A DNA stretch of 64,000 nt from Astragalus membranaceus (GCA_039519185.1 CM076849.1:34839109-34903108); one strand, 5' to 3'. Counted from the stretch's first letter, positions 19,129 to 31,803 are shown. The notes: generated by a model from the letters alone, not told the origin. Numbers and translations are program-made.

Positions 19129-20143
19129 TTTCAGTCCCTCGCTAATTCCCTCACTAATTTTTGACAGTTTTTCAGATGATGGGACTCAGTGCAGGTATTT
19201 AGCGACGAAATTTCAGTCCCTCGCTAATTTATGACAGTTTTCAGATGATGGGACTCAGTGCAGGGGTTGGTAAATGTGCAGCAATTAGCGACGGCCAGTT
19301 CCGTCGCTAATTCCCTCGCAATTTTTTTATTTTTTTTTCTTAAATCTGTTTACACCCTCACTCTTCTTTCTCACTCACAACACCCTCACTCTTCTTTTCT
19401 CCTCTTCACCCTTCCTCTTCCCTTCCTCTTCCTCTACTCTCCACCACCACACAACCACCACCACCACCACCATCACCACCATACAACCAACCTACGGCCT
19501 ACTCTCACCTTCCTCTTCCTCTACTCTCTCTCTCACCTACAAACCCTAACCCACCACCACCACCACCACCACCACCGGAGCTACTGTCCCCTTTCCCTCT
19601 TCTTCTCTCCACCTTCTTCCACCACACCACCACCACACAACAACCACCACCACCGCCGCCACCGGAGCTCCTCATCCTCTTCCTCTCTCTCTCTCTCTTA
19701 TGATTTCCCCTTTCCCTCATCTTCTCTCCACCTTCTTCCGCCACACCACCACCACCGCCGCCACCACCCACAAAACCACCACCATGAACTCCTCTCTCCA
19801 CCTAGGAATTTCTTCTCTCACCTATACGAATTTCTTTCCACCTTCCACCACCACCACCACCACAACCACAAAATTAATAATATAATATAATATTCATTAA
19901 TAATATAATAATTTTTTAACAGTATTAATAATAAATATATAAAAAAAAACAAGCCAGCACTAGACACGTGTCAGTTTTTTTTGAAAAACTGCAGTCATTA
20001 GCGAGGGAAAATTCCCTCGCTAATCCCATTAGCGAGGAGGGATTTAGTGACGGAACTGGTCCCTCGCAAATGACCATTAGCGACGGATTTTGGTCATTTT
20101 GCGAGGGAAATTTCCGTCGCTAATAACCAATTTTTTTGTAGTG
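19129..20143. mobile_element. Left-truncated CACTA copy (unit 2)
   Basis: Corresponds to 2297-3318 of the complete CACTA. The right end ...TTTTTTTGTAGTG and following GAT are kept; the left TIR and first ~172 bp are absent. It arrived by segmental duplication, not by transposition. Open frames through the (CCA)n tract are low-complexity. Confidence 0.9.
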
Positions 20144-21721
20144 GATGGCCTCTGAAGACATGGAGAAAACCACTGTCATCACTCTCTGGGGGACCTTCTG
20201 CTATAAAGTAATGTCATTCGGCCTAAAGAATGCTGGTGCAACTTACCAAACGGCGATGGTAACTTTATTCCATGATATGATGCATAAGGAAATAGAAGTA
20301 TACGTGGATGACATGATCTCAAAATCCAAGACCGAAGAAGAACATGTTGTCAATCTGCAAAAACTCTTTGAACGTCTAAGGAAGTTCAAACTCAGATTAA
20401 ACCCTGCCTCAGGAAAGCTGTTGGGCTTCATAGTCAGTCAGAGGGGAATAGAAGTGGATCCAGCCAAAGTACGAGCAATATTAGAAATGCCAGCGCCTAA
20501 AACTGAAAAAGAAGATCGTGGGTTCATGGGAAGGTTGAACTACATCTCCAGATTCATATCCCAATTAACATCGACCTGTGAGCCTATCTTCAAATTGCTG
20601 TGCAAGAACCAAGAAACAAAGTGGAATGATAATTTCCAAGAAGCCTTTGAAAAGATCAAGAGGTACCTCCAAAATCCACCGATCCTGATGCCACCTGTAC
20701 AGGGAAGAACTCTCATTCTGTACTTAACAGTGCTAGACAAATCAATGGGTTGTGTACTGGGGCAACATGATGAGTCCGGAAGGAAAGAACATGCTATCTA
20801 CTACCTAAGCAAGAAGTTCACCGAGTGCGAGACAAGATACTGATTATTGGAAAGAACGTGTTGTGCTTTGGCCTGGGCTGCACATCGTCTGAGGCAGTAT
20901 ATGCTGAGCCACACGACTTGGTTGGTATCTAAAATGGATCCAATCAAGTACATTTTTGAAAAACCCGCACTCACAGGGAGAATCCCTCACTGGCAAATGC
21001 TACTATCTGAATACGACCTATTGTATGTCACTCAGATAGCAATCAAAGGGAGTGCCTTGGCTGAATACTTGGCACACCAGCCCATTGAAGATTACCAATC
21101 AATGTAGTGTGATTTCCCAGGTGAAGATATAATGGCTTTGTTCGATGAAGGGAATTCTCCGGACAATGAAAGGTGGAGAATGTCATTCGACCGGCGCTTC
21201 CAAATTATACGGGCATGGGGTCGGAGCTGTATTGGTTTCTCCCGATAACCGCTTCGTACCATTTACTACTAGACTGAGCTTCTATTGCACCAACAACATC
21301 GCAGAATATGAGGCGTGTATCCTAGGCATCAAAGCGGCCCTTGAAGGGAAAGTCAAAAGACTCGATGTATATGGGGACTCAGCCTTAGTCATCCATCAGA
21401 TAAAAGGTGACTGGGAAACCAGGGATTGATCCCTTATCGCGATCACATCCAAAAGATGATTGAACAGTTCAAGGAGATCACTTTCCACCATCTCCCTCGT
21501 GAAGAAAATCAGTTGGCTGACGCCTTAGCGACTTTGTCATCAATGTTCAATATCAATGACAACAAAAGTCTCAAATTCATTCAAATTCAGCATCGGGACC
21601 TACCAGCACATCATTGTGTAGCAATCGAAGAAGAGCCTGACAGTAAACCTTGGTATTACGATATCGAGCACTATATCACAAGCAGAGAATACCCTCCTGG
21701 TGCCACCGAGAATGACAAGAG
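20144..21721 (+). pseudogene. RT/RNase H fragment of O (unit 2)
   Basis: Duplicate of 3319-4896 with the same TGA, TAG and frameshift lesions. It differs at scattered sites, e.g. it reads EYEAC at the aRNase H Glu where unit 1 reads EYEPC. It ends with the carried-along AAGAG (21717-21721). Confidence 0.88.
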
Positions 21722-24677
21722 TGTCATACCCCAATTTTGTCCATCCAAAAATAATAACGTTTTTCTTCTTTGTTGCTATATATCTTATTTCGTAAAAGTT
21801 GAAAAATACAAATTCATTTTCAAGTTATACTTTACTTCCCATTTAGTTAGTAAATATATTTAACAGTATAAAAGAGAAAGTAAAAAAAAACAAGAAAAGA
21901 GAAAAGGAGAGGCAATTTAGTAAAAAAGGGGGTGTATTTCGAAAGGGGGTGTTTCAGCGAATTGGGCCATTGGAAGCCCACGCGCTTGGCCCGACCCGGA
22001 TTGCTCACTTACTCACAAACCCTAATTTCCTATCCCTCCTAACAGCAGCCGTCCACCTCTTCTTTCTCTCCTTTCACCTTCTCTCACACGCTCCCACACT
22101 CCATCAGAGAAAAGAAAAAGCAAACATCACCTCCACCTCTCCCATCAAACCCTAGCCGTCCACTCCTCCTTCTCCTCCTTCCACGCCTCCATCCGTCTTC
22201 CTTCACAGCCCCCTCACACGAAACCCTCCTTCACAGCCCCCCTCTTTCTCTCCTCTCACACGAAATCCCCTTCACAGCGCCTCTTTCTCTCCTCTCACAC
22301 GAAACCACCATTTTTGATGTCTCCTTCTTTCCTTTCTCTCACGGAATCGCCATTTTTGGCATCAGCACACAAGTGTCTGTTGGTTTTCTCCACGGTTCGT
22401 GTGTCTATCCAGAGGAGCGCGTTTTCCATTTCGTTTTCTCCAAGGCTCACACGCAAACGGATCTGTGCACAAGGCTTGGTGAAGAAACCGAAGGTCAAAA
22501 CGCATCATTGCAAGATCAAGTTTTAGTATAAAGAGAGGTCACGGTTTTGAAGCAAAAGGAGGTCTTTTTTCGAGAGGAAAGAGGGGAGAGGTCGAAATCT
22601 TGAAGGATTCAGGAGCAAGAGGAAGCAAAAGCGGATCTGGAGAAGTTTCAGTGAGAGAGAGATTTTTTTTCGTTTTTTTTTCTCTTCTAAAATTTTCATA
22701 ATTTTATTTTTGTGGTTGTTATTGCTGGTAAAGTCTCATCAAAAGGTTCATTATTCAAGGTTGGTTTAGTATTCTTTCTTAAGTTTCTTGTTTCATTTTA
22801 TGATCTTCATATCCTTGCTCTTATGTTCATCTTCAAGTATGTGGTGTTATTGAGATTTTGAGAGTTTGAATGGTAGATCTTTTTTTAAATAGAAGAGCAC
22901 CAAACGCTCTGTATTCTGATGCTGTTGTTGTTTTTAATATAAGGATAATTCAATTTGTTTGCATATCTTTGAATGTCATGTTCCTCTTTTGGTGAAATGT
23001 AGTAGTGTCCCTTTTTTGTTATCAACGATAATAATGGTCATCAAAATAATAACAATAAGAATCATTTCCAGTTTCTGATCTTATACTCAAAAATAATAAT
23101 AACAGTAGGAATCAATTGTTTTTTAAAAAAAAATGATAGGATCGAACCCTTATGAAGAATGGGTATGATATTGCATCTTAAACTTCCTATTGGCAAATTT
23201 TTCTTCTAACATCAAAAAAGGATTTAACAATTAAATTCAAAAACTACCAAAATTTAGTTTTTCAAACATATATATAGCATGTAAGAAATAATGATGGTCT
23301 TTAACAATTAAATTCACCCCAAGTGTTGGCATCAATTGTTTCGGTCAAACATTTTTAATAGGGCACCTTTAAGTATAAACCCTTTTTAGTTAAGGCCATT
23401 CATGGAATTGATTGAGAATATTTTTAGCAAAACAACTTTCCAAATAGATGTTTCTTCAATAAATATTCAAAATAAAGGCTTTAATTCTTACGAGACAAGG
23501 TCTTGAATGAAAGTCTTTTCTTTTCCCCATTCACATTATTGTAGGAAACTATGTCCCTTTTTGGTTGGATAAACAAATTAACACCTCGAATCCCTTTTTT
23601 TAGAGGTATAAAATGTGAACTTAATCAAAAAACATTTCCACAAGTAGGAGACTAAGTCAGTTGTACAATTAGATTAGTCGGCGTTTTAGGGCGAACGAGC
23701 TATACAGTTCAAGAGTCCTAAAACCCCTACATAAAAAAATACCAGCGCGCAAACCTTTTTCAATTAGAACTACGTCGCTTTGATTCCCATTTGGGATACG
23801 TAGGAGCGAGTCATATTCTCGTCAAGCGCAATCATAAAAGATTTTAGCATTGGCATAACAAAAAAAGAAAAAGAATTATTTTCATAAAAAAAAAAAGAAT
23901 TATCTTCAAGCCCATTGTTGCTAATAGTTCATCAGAACCTTTGTTCGTTTAGCTATTAGTGGCAATGTCCTTTTCTCATAAGAATAATACACGATGGTCC
24001 ATCATAACTTCTGTTAGTTTGACCATCGTGCAAATCAATCTCTTACGAAAACCCCTTTCAAAAGAACAAATAAAACAAGTCGTTACTAATAGTCAATCAG
24101 AACCTTTGTTCGTCTGACTGGCGGTAGTGACTCTCATTTTCAAGAGTACTTAGCGGTGATTACCCATAACCTTGGTTAGTTTAATCATTCACTAAATGCT
24201 CGTCCTATTTCGAAAACTCACTAAGAAGATAAAAGACAAAAGCCTTTTCAGGACAAAAAGGAACTACGTAGCTTTGAGTTCTCCATCGCACCGGGAGATA
24301 CGTAGGAGCGGGCCTTGTCCCGTCAAGCGTTTTTTTCTAAAAAACCATTTTTACCCCTTTTTCATAATAAATAAAGATTTTAATTAAGAATTTTTCAATA
24401 AGAGGTAGAGAGGCAAAGTCAAGTATTTTCAAGTTAACACACTAAAACCACACACCTAATTAAAGGTTCCCTCTCAGTAGAGAGGACGTGTGGGGTGCTT
24501 GCACCTTCCCTGTGCGTAACCGACCCCCGAACCCTATTCTCTAATTTCGCAAGACCAATCGCTTTCCAAAAAAGGTTTTCCTAATATTTTCCTTAATAAA
24601 TATTGGTGGCGGCTTCATCGTTTTAAAAAGTTGTGAGCGAGGAAGGTTCTCCCTCGGGGACTTTTTCGGGCGCAACA
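21722..24677 (+). repeat. LTR of element Y, unit 2 (2956 bp)
   Basis: Begins TGTCATACCCC and ends GGGCGCAACA, and has the same internal modules as unit 1. In the first stem-loop of the array, unit 2 has CTAATAGTT instead of the AGCT form; this still pairs with AGCTATTAG through a G-U pair. Confidence 0.93.
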
Positions 24678-24679
24678 GC

Positions 24680-24699
24680 TGGCGACTTCACTGGGGACC
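24680..24699 (+). promoter_or_regulatory. Primer-binding site, unit 2
   Basis: TGGCGACTTCACTGG followed by GGACC, two bases after the LTR. It is a slightly better match than unit 1 to a tRNA-Arg 3'-end complement as I remember it. Confidence 0.75.
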
Positions 24700-25653
24700 A
24701 GAAAACATTTTTTTCAAAAGTGGGTCAAGCCTAATTAATTAAGTGTGTGATTTGTGCGAGTGATTTGAATATCTTGTTTTGCCTTTATGTTTTCTTCTTT
24801 TTATACGTTCATGTTGCATTCTTGTGCATTCTTCTTCTGCTCTTTATATTCGCTTTTGTTTAAAGTAATAGATGATTGATTCTTTGCTTATATGCTTAAT
24901 TCCCTCACGATATTGAACCCTAGAGTAGACAACATGCTATTGTCTGGACTGTTCTGGATTTTTCATTTGCAGGTGGGGTAGCTTTAAGGAAATGCCCTTC
25001 GCACACACACACTTGTACCTTGAGATTATATGATTAGAGAAAGAGACCATAACCCAGGTCTGTTAGGATACCATAGGATGAGTGGATTCGAGTAGTGGGA
25101 GCCCATCAGGACCTTTGTCCGTTTGGCTACTCGCGAAAGTTTCAATCAGAGTTGTGCTCTTTCGTGATACCTTGTACCTAGCAGTTTGCTGCATTTACAA
25201 GGAATTTCGTGAAAGAGACTGTGGCTCTGATGACCTTTGTGAGGGTGTGAATAGAGCTACATGAGAAGATTATCCCTAAAGTGCCTTAGATCATAGGTCC
25301 TACCCCCTTTTAGGTCACAAGGGCTTTCCAAATTGTGTGCTGCATCGTTGCATTTAGTTCAAATCAATTTTTCCTTCAGAATTTTCGAAAATCAAAAAAG
25401 ATACACTTTTCCTTTTCAATAAATGCCTATATGAGATGGCATATAGTGTGAAAATTTTCAAATCACCACCTGTAAATATCCTCCTTCAGCAAAAACACAA
25501 AAAAAAAAGAAGCATCATGGCATCATTGCACCATTGCATCATTTGCATTAAATAAAACCCAATTTTGAAAAATCATTCATCTGACATCTGAGTTGTTTGC
25601 CGGGATTGTAAAGTAACTTGGAATCTTGTCTTAGGTGGGAAAGATAAAGCAAC
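24700..25653 (+). other. 5' leader of Y, unit 2
   Basis: Non-coding leader equivalent to 7875-8828. Both large stem-loops are unchanged (near 25090-25134 and 25146-25232). Confidence 0.6.
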
Positions 25654-27729
25654 ATGGGATCAAGAAGCGAGATTGTACTTAATTCAAGGTTCCCGGTTGT
25701 CAAGAAAATAGATGTAGAGGGTTTGAAAGAGTTTGTTTCCTTGATGGAGTCAGAAGAGAGGGACCTATTCCAGAAGGCTTATGGTAACCTCCTCAGATTG
25801 TTGCAACTAGATGTCCAAGAGGGTGCTATAATGGCCCTGAGTCGATTCTACGATCCGGACATTCGATGCTTTCTCTTCAAAGACTTTCAGTTATCACCAA
25901 CTCTCGAGGAGTATGAGCAAATTCTGGGGTTCTCAAAGTCAGAGTTAGCGCCTTACCAATGTCAGAAACATCGGTATTCAGACCAGAGACTCTCTTTGTT
26001 GTTGCAAGTCAGTGTGAAAGAATTAGAGCTTCATAAGGAAAAGAAGAACCGTATCAAGGGTTTCCCGCTATGCTATTTCGAAGGTTTATTGAAGTTTTAT
26101 GCCCAGAATAAGAAGTGGGGCCCTTTCAAGCAGCTGTTAGCCCTAACTATTTTTGGGATCGTCCTCTTCCCTCAGGTCGAGAAGTTCATTGATGAGACCG
26201 CTATTGGGCTTTTTCTAGCATTCATAAGTAAGGAAAATCCGATTAACCCTGTGCCAGCAATCCTTGCAGATACCTATTATTCCTTCACTCATCACCGTGT
26301 GTTAGGAAAGAAGAAGGTTGCTTGCTCTTTCCATGTTCTCTACACCTGGTTCCTTAACCATGTTGTCACTCATAAGACGAAAGCCGCGGACTTAGTAGAA
26401 TATGCCCTGTGTTGTGACGTAGAAGCCAGAAGTGCACAAGAATGGGTGCACACTTTAGAGAATCTCAGTGCTCTCAAAGTCTGTTGGTTCAATCATCCGT
26501 GTTGGAAAGATAGGCCTTCAATACTATTCCGGTGCGGCAATTTCCAGAATGTACCCTTAATGGGAACCCAAGGCTGCATCAATTACAATCCTTCGCTCAC
26601 CATCAGACAGCTTGGGTATCCTATGAAGAACGCCCCCACTGAAGACATGTTGGCCGCGATCTTTCTCGATAAAGAAGACCCAAAGAACCAAGGCTTGCTC
26701 CAGAAATTTTCAAAGGCTTGGGAAGGTGTAGTTTACAAGGATAAAGCGGAGATCATAAAGAAAACGGGTGATGTTACCTTCTACCAATGGCTTCACCAAA
26801 GAATTCAAAATGTTAGCCCGCCTCGTCAGAATTCATCGTCAGTTGAGAAAGAAGTCACAGAGCTTCATGTTCCAAGTCTCAAAGAACTAAGTGAGGTCAA
26901 ATCTGCTTTGTCCAAGGTAGAAGAAGAAAAGAAAGCCTTACAAGATGAGTTGGGGAAAGTAATTTCTGAGAAGAGAAAGTTAGAAAACGAGAATGAACGC
27001 AAGGCCGAGGCCCTTAAAGAAAGCAGCAAGAAGCTTAAGAAAGAAGAGGAAAGTGGTCAAAAAATGAAGGAATATCTGAAAGGTTCCAAAGATGAGTTGA
27101 AAAGACTGAATGCCAAAGTGGGTGAGGCCATGGTTAGAGCAAACGAATGGAGGAAGTCGTTCAAGAAGTCTGCGCAAAGTGAGAGAGCTACAAAGGAATC
27201 ACTAGAGGAATTCAAGAGAAAGTCTCAGTCTGTGACGCGTGAGCTTGAAAGTCAAATAGAGTGCATCAGACAAGATAGAGATGCAATTGTGAACATCCTT
27301 AGAGAGTATCAGCAGGCTTTAAGGGTGGAGCAAGAAAATTCAGATGAGCTAAGGAGGAATCTGAGTCACATCAGTGATGCTTACCGACAGGTAAGAGAGG
27401 AGAGTCAGTACTGGGAATACCGTCTTCTCGAGCTAATGGGTAGGATTGAAAAGCAAGAGGTCATAGTTGAGATGAGGGCAGAAATTCAGCAGTGGAAGAA
27501 CAAGTTCTCCAAATTGGCATGGTTGGCTAACCAGGCGATGAGGGATGTTCCCAAGAGGTTGAGAAAGGCAGAAGCTGAGATGCTGCCTTACAACACTCCG
27601 GTGCGAGTATATGAATTCGTGGAGTACTGCAGATCTCTGACCGAGGAACTCATGGAAAGGGCAAGAGAAGCTGCTGCAGCTAGCAGAAAGGAGAAGAACC
27701 GAGAGAAGATGAAGGCAATAGATTTTTAG
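25654..27729 (+). CDS. Ogre-type ORF1 protein (691 aa), unit 2
   Basis: Full-length and uninterrupted; the protein matches unit 1 except for one V/M difference in the coiled coil. The N-terminal globular part contains the blocks FYDPDIRCFLFKDFQ and LEEYEQILGFSKSE and repeated WF/HPCW-type motifs. The C-terminal ~240 residues are predicted coiled coil by eye (SALSKVEEEKKALQDELGKV). Role is unknown; possible roles in the particle or as an RNA or host-factor adaptor are speculation. Confidence 0.85.
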   Translation: MGSRSEIVLNSRFPVVKKIDVEGLKEFVSLMESEERDLFQKAYGNLLRLLQLDVQEGAIMALSRFYDPDIRCFLFKDFQLSPTLEEYEQILGFSKSELAPYQCQKHRYSDQRLSLLLQVSVKELELHKEKKNRIKGFPLCYFEGLLKFYAQNKKWGPFKQLLALTIFGIVLFPQVEKFIDETAIGLFLAFISKENPINPVPAILADTYYSFTHHRVLGKKKVACSFHVLYTWFLNHVVTHKTKAADLVEYALCCDVEARSAQEWVHTLENLSALKVCWFNHPCWKDRPSILFRCGNFQNVPLMGTQGCINYNPSLTIRQLGYPMKNAPTEDMLAAIFLDKEDPKNQGLLQKFSKAWEGVVYKDKAEIIKKTGDVTFYQWLHQRIQNVSPPRQNSSSVEKEVTELHVPSLKELSEVKSALSKVEEEKKALQDELGKVISEKRKLENENERKAEALKESSKKLKKEEESGQKMKEYLKGSKDELKRLNAKVGEAMVRANEWRKSFKKSAQSERATKESLEEFKRKSQSVTRELESQIECIRQDRDAIVNILREYQQALRVEQENSDELRRNLSHISDAYRQVREESQYWEYRLLELMGRIEKQEVIVEMRAEIQQWKNKFSKLAWLANQAMRDVPKRLRKAEAEMLPYNTPVRVYEFVEYCRSLTEELMERAREAAAASRKEKNREKMKAIDF

Positions 27730-28137
27730 ATTTAAATTCTCTTTTTTAGAATGTTCACTAGGAGATTGTAATTTTTCTTAAGGGATGTTGTGTTTTTCTT
27801 TTCAAAGCGTTGTATTGCACATTTAAGGATATTGTATCTTGTTCTTAGAATGATGCTTGAATGAAGTATGTTTATCTCACTTGCTGATCCCAGCCGCGTT
27901 ATGTCCTTGAAAATATTCGAACAAACACCTACGACAAGAGCAAGTTGCACTGTGATTCCCGGCAATAAACAACAAATAACGTAAAAAAAATAAATAATAA
28001 TAAGTAAAAATAAAAGATCATGTGCATTGCATTCATTAATTTGCTCCTTTGCTTATAAAAATGTTTTCAACTCAAACAGAAGATAAGGCAAGCTGGTGCG
28101 ACCACATCCGTATTGGACGCGTTCAAAGGCCAGAGGA

Positions 28138-30339
28138 ATGGCAATTTTGAGTGACCCCGATCAACCTCAACCAGAGAATCAGAATCCTCCAGTTTCAGGC
28201 TCAGAGAATGAAAATGGAACAGGCCAAGGCCCCGAGGTACAGAATCAGAACCATTCAGCTCCTGGTAGCTCCAGTCAAGGTGATCCTGAGTTGAGAAATG
28301 AAATGAATGCCATGAAGGCACAGATGAGCGAGATGATGAGACTCCTGTTGTCCTTGAAGAATGGAAATGACTTCCAAGCTGCTCAGTGGCCTCCCTATGG
28401 CCTTCCTTTGGGTTATAGTCCTCCAAATCAAGGGGCTAACCTAGGAGCTGGTCCCGGGGCAATAGACGAGAATGTACGGCCAACGTCTGTCGGGTCAGAA
28501 GGAATGGCAGGTGAACCCCAAGTTCAGATCCTGCATTCAATTGTTATACCTCAGCCTACTCCTCAGAACCTCACTCCACAGCCAGCTGCCTTTCCACAGA
28601 CTCAAGGTTTCGTATCCGGAAACTCCGTTTACCCTCAGGCTCAGCACTCAATGCCTCCACCTCCTTATGGTGTAATTCATTCCCCTCAAGTCTATTCCGC
28701 TGAGCACCAACAGACCAGAGAGAAGTTCCAGATGCTAGAAGAAAGACTAAGGATGATTGAAGGCTTTGGCTCCAGGGCTAGGGAGGCCAGAGACCTATGC
28801 CTTATTCCTGATGTGGTGTTGCCACCAAAATTCAAGGTCCCCGATTTTGACAAGTACAGAGGTGCGACCTGCCCAAAGAGTCACTTAACGATGTATTGTA
28901 GGAAGATGTCTACATACTCCCGTGATGACAAATTGCTAATCCATTGCTTCCAAGATAGCCTTGCTGGGGCATCCCTTAATTGGTATATGAAGTTAGAGCC
29001 ATCCCAAGTCCGCTGCTGGAAAGATTTAGCAGATGCATTCCTCAAGCAATATCAATACAATACAGACATGGCGCCGGACCGAACACAGCTGCAAAATATG
29101 AGCAAGAAGGAAAATGAATCATTCAAGGAGTACGCCCAGCGATGGAGGGCTTTGGCCGCACAAGTCACACCTCCTCTTTTAGACAAAGAACTGGTTTCTA
29201 TGTTCATGGAAACCTTGCCACCGCTATATTATGATCGTCTGATCAGCAGTGCATCATCCAATTTTTCAGATGTGGTGATTGTCGAAGAGAGATTGGAGAA
29301 CGGATTGAGAAGTGGAAAGATTGCACAGGGGTCCACAAGTAGCACAAATTCCCAAAAGAAGCCATTCTCCGGCTTTCCCAGAAAGAAAGAGGGGGAAACC
29401 AATGCCATCACTATCAGCCCGCCATACCAGCCACCCAACATCCCAGTCCCTGCTCCCACACAAACAGCCCATCCATTCCAAAACAACAACCAAAGCAACC
29501 ACCAAAGGACCTATCAAAACAGAACAACCTTTGACCGAATTCCCATGTCATATACAGACCTATTCAACTACCTCATCACCAATAAGCTCATCAACACAAG
29601 ACCCATGAAACCTGTTCAACCACCTTACTTCAGAGGATACAACCCCAATAGTACCTGTGCTTTCCACGAAGGGGCAGTTGGGCATGTTGTGGAGGATTGC
29701 AAAGCCTTCAAGATAGTGGTGCAGGACTTGCTAGACAAAAAGGGCATAACTTTCAAGCAGGAGGATCCAAATATCACGACTAACCCGCTGCCTGGTCATG
29801 GAAAGCATGCCATTAATGCAATCATGGATATGAAAGAGCAGTCCCTAATCAGATCAGTGGAAGATATTCGGACCCCCCTAGAAATCATTCATGCAAAATT
29901 GTGCAAATGCGGGATTATTAGGAAGGGTTGTGATCAGAAAGGAGCTTGTGCTGATGTCAGCTGTGTAGGAGCATGTGAGGCATTCAAGGTGGTGTTACAG
30001 GAGCTGATGGACCGCCACATCATCCAGGTGGGTATACAGGGGAGAGAAGAGGATGTTCTGACCCTCCAAACAGAAGGGGGCAGAGATGTGCAGAGACCTA
30101 TCGAGGTGCCATACAGTCGGAATTCGGCTGTGGCAAGACCAAAGACTGTTGTGATCCCAGTTCCAGCCCCTAGCAAGAAGAACACTGATGTCCCATGGAG
30201 CTACAGTGTGCCAATTCCAGCTCTGAGATCTCGAGCTGCTCTCGACGTCACCAATATTGCAGGAAGTAGTGGGGTAACTAGAAGTGGGCGTGTGTATATT
30301 CCCCAAGCTCAGGAAGAGGATCCTTCTAAGGCAACATAA
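28138..30339 (+). CDS. gag: gag of element Y, unit 2 (733 aa, open)
   Basis: Intact from ATG 28138 to TAA 30337-30339. An earlier GTG at 28096 is in frame but less likely. The order is a Pro/Gln-rich N-terminus, a gag domain around residues 265-360, a basic SQKKPFSGFPRKKEG linker, the PMSYTDLFNYLIT block and a CxFH...GH...C knuckle near residue 507. The stop is followed in the same frame by the protease, so the gag:protease ratio would depend on stop-codon read-through or another mechanism. O lacks this stop. Confidence 0.88.
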   Translation: MAILSDPDQPQPENQNPPVSGSENENGTGQGPEVQNQNHSAPGSSSQGDPELRNEMNAMKAQMSEMMRLLLSLKNGNDFQAAQWPPYGLPLGYSPPNQGANLGAGPGAIDENVRPTSVGSEGMAGEPQVQILHSIVIPQPTPQNLTPQPAAFPQTQGFVSGNSVYPQAQHSMPPPPYGVIHSPQVYSAEHQQTREKFQMLEERLRMIEGFGSRAREARDLCLIPDVVLPPKFKVPDFDKYRGATCPKSHLTMYCRKMSTYSRDDKLLIHCFQDSLAGASLNWYMKLEPSQVRCWKDLADAFLKQYQYNTDMAPDRTQLQNMSKKENESFKEYAQRWRALAAQVTPPLLDKELVSMFMETLPPLYYDRLISSASSNFSDVVIVEERLENGLRSGKIAQGSTSSTNSQKKPFSGFPRKKEGETNAITISPPYQPPNIPVPAPTQTAHPFQNNNQSNHQRTYQNRTTFDRIPMSYTDLFNYLITNKLINTRPMKPVQPPYFRGYNPNSTCAFHEGAVGHVVEDCKAFKIVVQDLLDKKGITFKQEDPNITTNPLPGHGKHAINAIMDMKEQSLIRSVEDIRTPLEIIHAKLCKCGIIRKGCDQKGACADVSCVGACEAFKVVLQELMDRHIIQVGIQGREEDVLTLQTEGGRDVQRPIEVPYSRNSAVARPKTVVIPVPAPSKKNTDVPWSYSVPIPALRSRAALDVTNIAGSSGVTRSGRVYIPQAQEEDPSKAT

Positions 30340-31608
30340 GAGAGAATCCGAAAAGGAAAGAATGTAGAGCCGGAGCCTGTGATAAATAGGAAGGTGTCAG
30401 ACCCAGAGGTTGCTGAATTCTTGAAGATAATGCGACAGAGTGACTACAAAGTGGTGGATCAGCTACACCACACCCCAGCCAAAATTTCCATCATGTCCCT
30501 ACTACTAAACTCAGAAGCCCACCGTGACGCCTTGGTTAAAGTGCTGAATGAGGCCCATGTCGCCCAAGATATTACTGTCAATCAATTGGATGGTATAGTT
30601 GGGAACATCGTTACATCTAATTACATTACTTTCACTGATGATGAGCTTACCCCAGAGGGGAAGGGGCACAATAAGGCGTTGCATATCTCAGTGAAGTGCG
30701 GTGAATATACACTCTCCAGGGTTCTCATTGACAATGGATCCTCATTGAATGTTATGCCCAGATCAACGATGAACAAGTCAGAGGTGGATTGTTCCTACAT
30801 GAAACCCAGCTCAACCCTGGTCAGAGCCTTTGATGGGTCTAAGAAAGAAGTCATAGGGGAAATGGAGTTCCCGATGCAAATAGGGCCTGAAGTGTTCTGT
30901 GTGACTTTTCAAATTATGGATATTGAGTCCTCGTACAGCTGTCTCTTGGGGAGACCTTGGATCCACGCAGCAGGCGCTGTCCCTTCAACACTTCACCAAA
31001 AACTCAAGTTTATAGTCGACGATAAGCTTGTAGTTGCCTGTGGGGAGGAAGAGTTCACAATCAGGAAACCTGTCCCCTCTCATTATATTGAAGCTGCAGA
31101 GGAATCCCTCGAATCCGCCTTTCAATCCCTAGAAATTGCGAACGCTATGTTCGTAAGTGAAGAGTCCCCAGTACCGGTACCCAAGTGGTCCAAGGCTGAT
31201 ATTATGGTAGCAAAAGTTATGCTGAAGAATGGCTATCGGATTGGGAAGGGGCTAGGAAAATCCGAGTAAGGAATTCTGTCACCTGTGCATCTGCGAGAAT
31301 ACAAGGACAGATGTGGGTTAGGTTACTGGCCCACTCCAGCTGATAAGAAAAGAATGGCTGAGGAAAAGCGTGAGAAGAGATTGGCTAGGCTTCAGGGGAG
31401 AGAGCCCCGATTGATGATGGTCCCCATGGATGGCCTCAAACGGAATTTCAGGAGTGCTGGCATGCTGAACCCTGATCAGATAGCGGTCATCGAGGAAGAG
31501 CTAGTTGAAAAAGGCGTGGACCGAGGCCTGGTTCGTCGCAGCGCTGCAGGAGAAGAAATTGGCAACTGGAAGATCGTTAATTTCCCTGTCGTTTTCATTT
31601 CAAAGTAA
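30340..31608 (+). pseudogene. pro: Protease plus broken G-patch of Y, unit 2
   Basis: The protease is intact (LIDNGSSLNVMP, LLGRPWIH). TAA at 31267-31269 replaces the CAA of unit 1 inside the G-patch (after KGLGKSE). The remaining G-patch and linker reopen from 31285 to the genomic stop at 31606-31608, which lies in the predicted intron. One substitution (L to S) follows MNK near 30780. The nonsense codon would prevent a protease-RT fusion from this copy. Confidence 0.87.
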
Positions 31609-31803
31609 TGACCTTTGTAATGCAAATCCTTTGGCTCTGCCCAAGGCCTTAGGACCTTTTCATAAGGGCACGCATGTTTTTTATCATCTATCAATGAAAT
31701 GTGGTTTTGAATTCTCAAATGAATAAAAATAGCCTTTTTTCGCGTCTTCATTTTGTGTCTCTATTTTTGCTTGTTCATTGCTTTTCTATTCCCGCAAATG
31801 CAG
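31605..31803 (+). other. Predicted pro-RT intron, unit 2 (199 bp)
   Basis: Same donor (AAA|GTAATG), acceptor (AAATGCAG|ATC), length and phase as in unit 1. Confidence 0.82.

Noticed and set aside
4897..24677. Reading units 1 and 2 as two independent Y insertions
   Set aside because: Both have the same left flank with identical old lesions and the same artificial joint, which independent insertions would not share.
4897..24677. Treating the LTRs at 4897 and 21722 as the 5' and 3' LTRs of one element
   Set aside because: No polypurine tract precedes 21722; instead O's RT fragment and AAGAG do, and a primer site follows 24677, so both are 5' LTRs.
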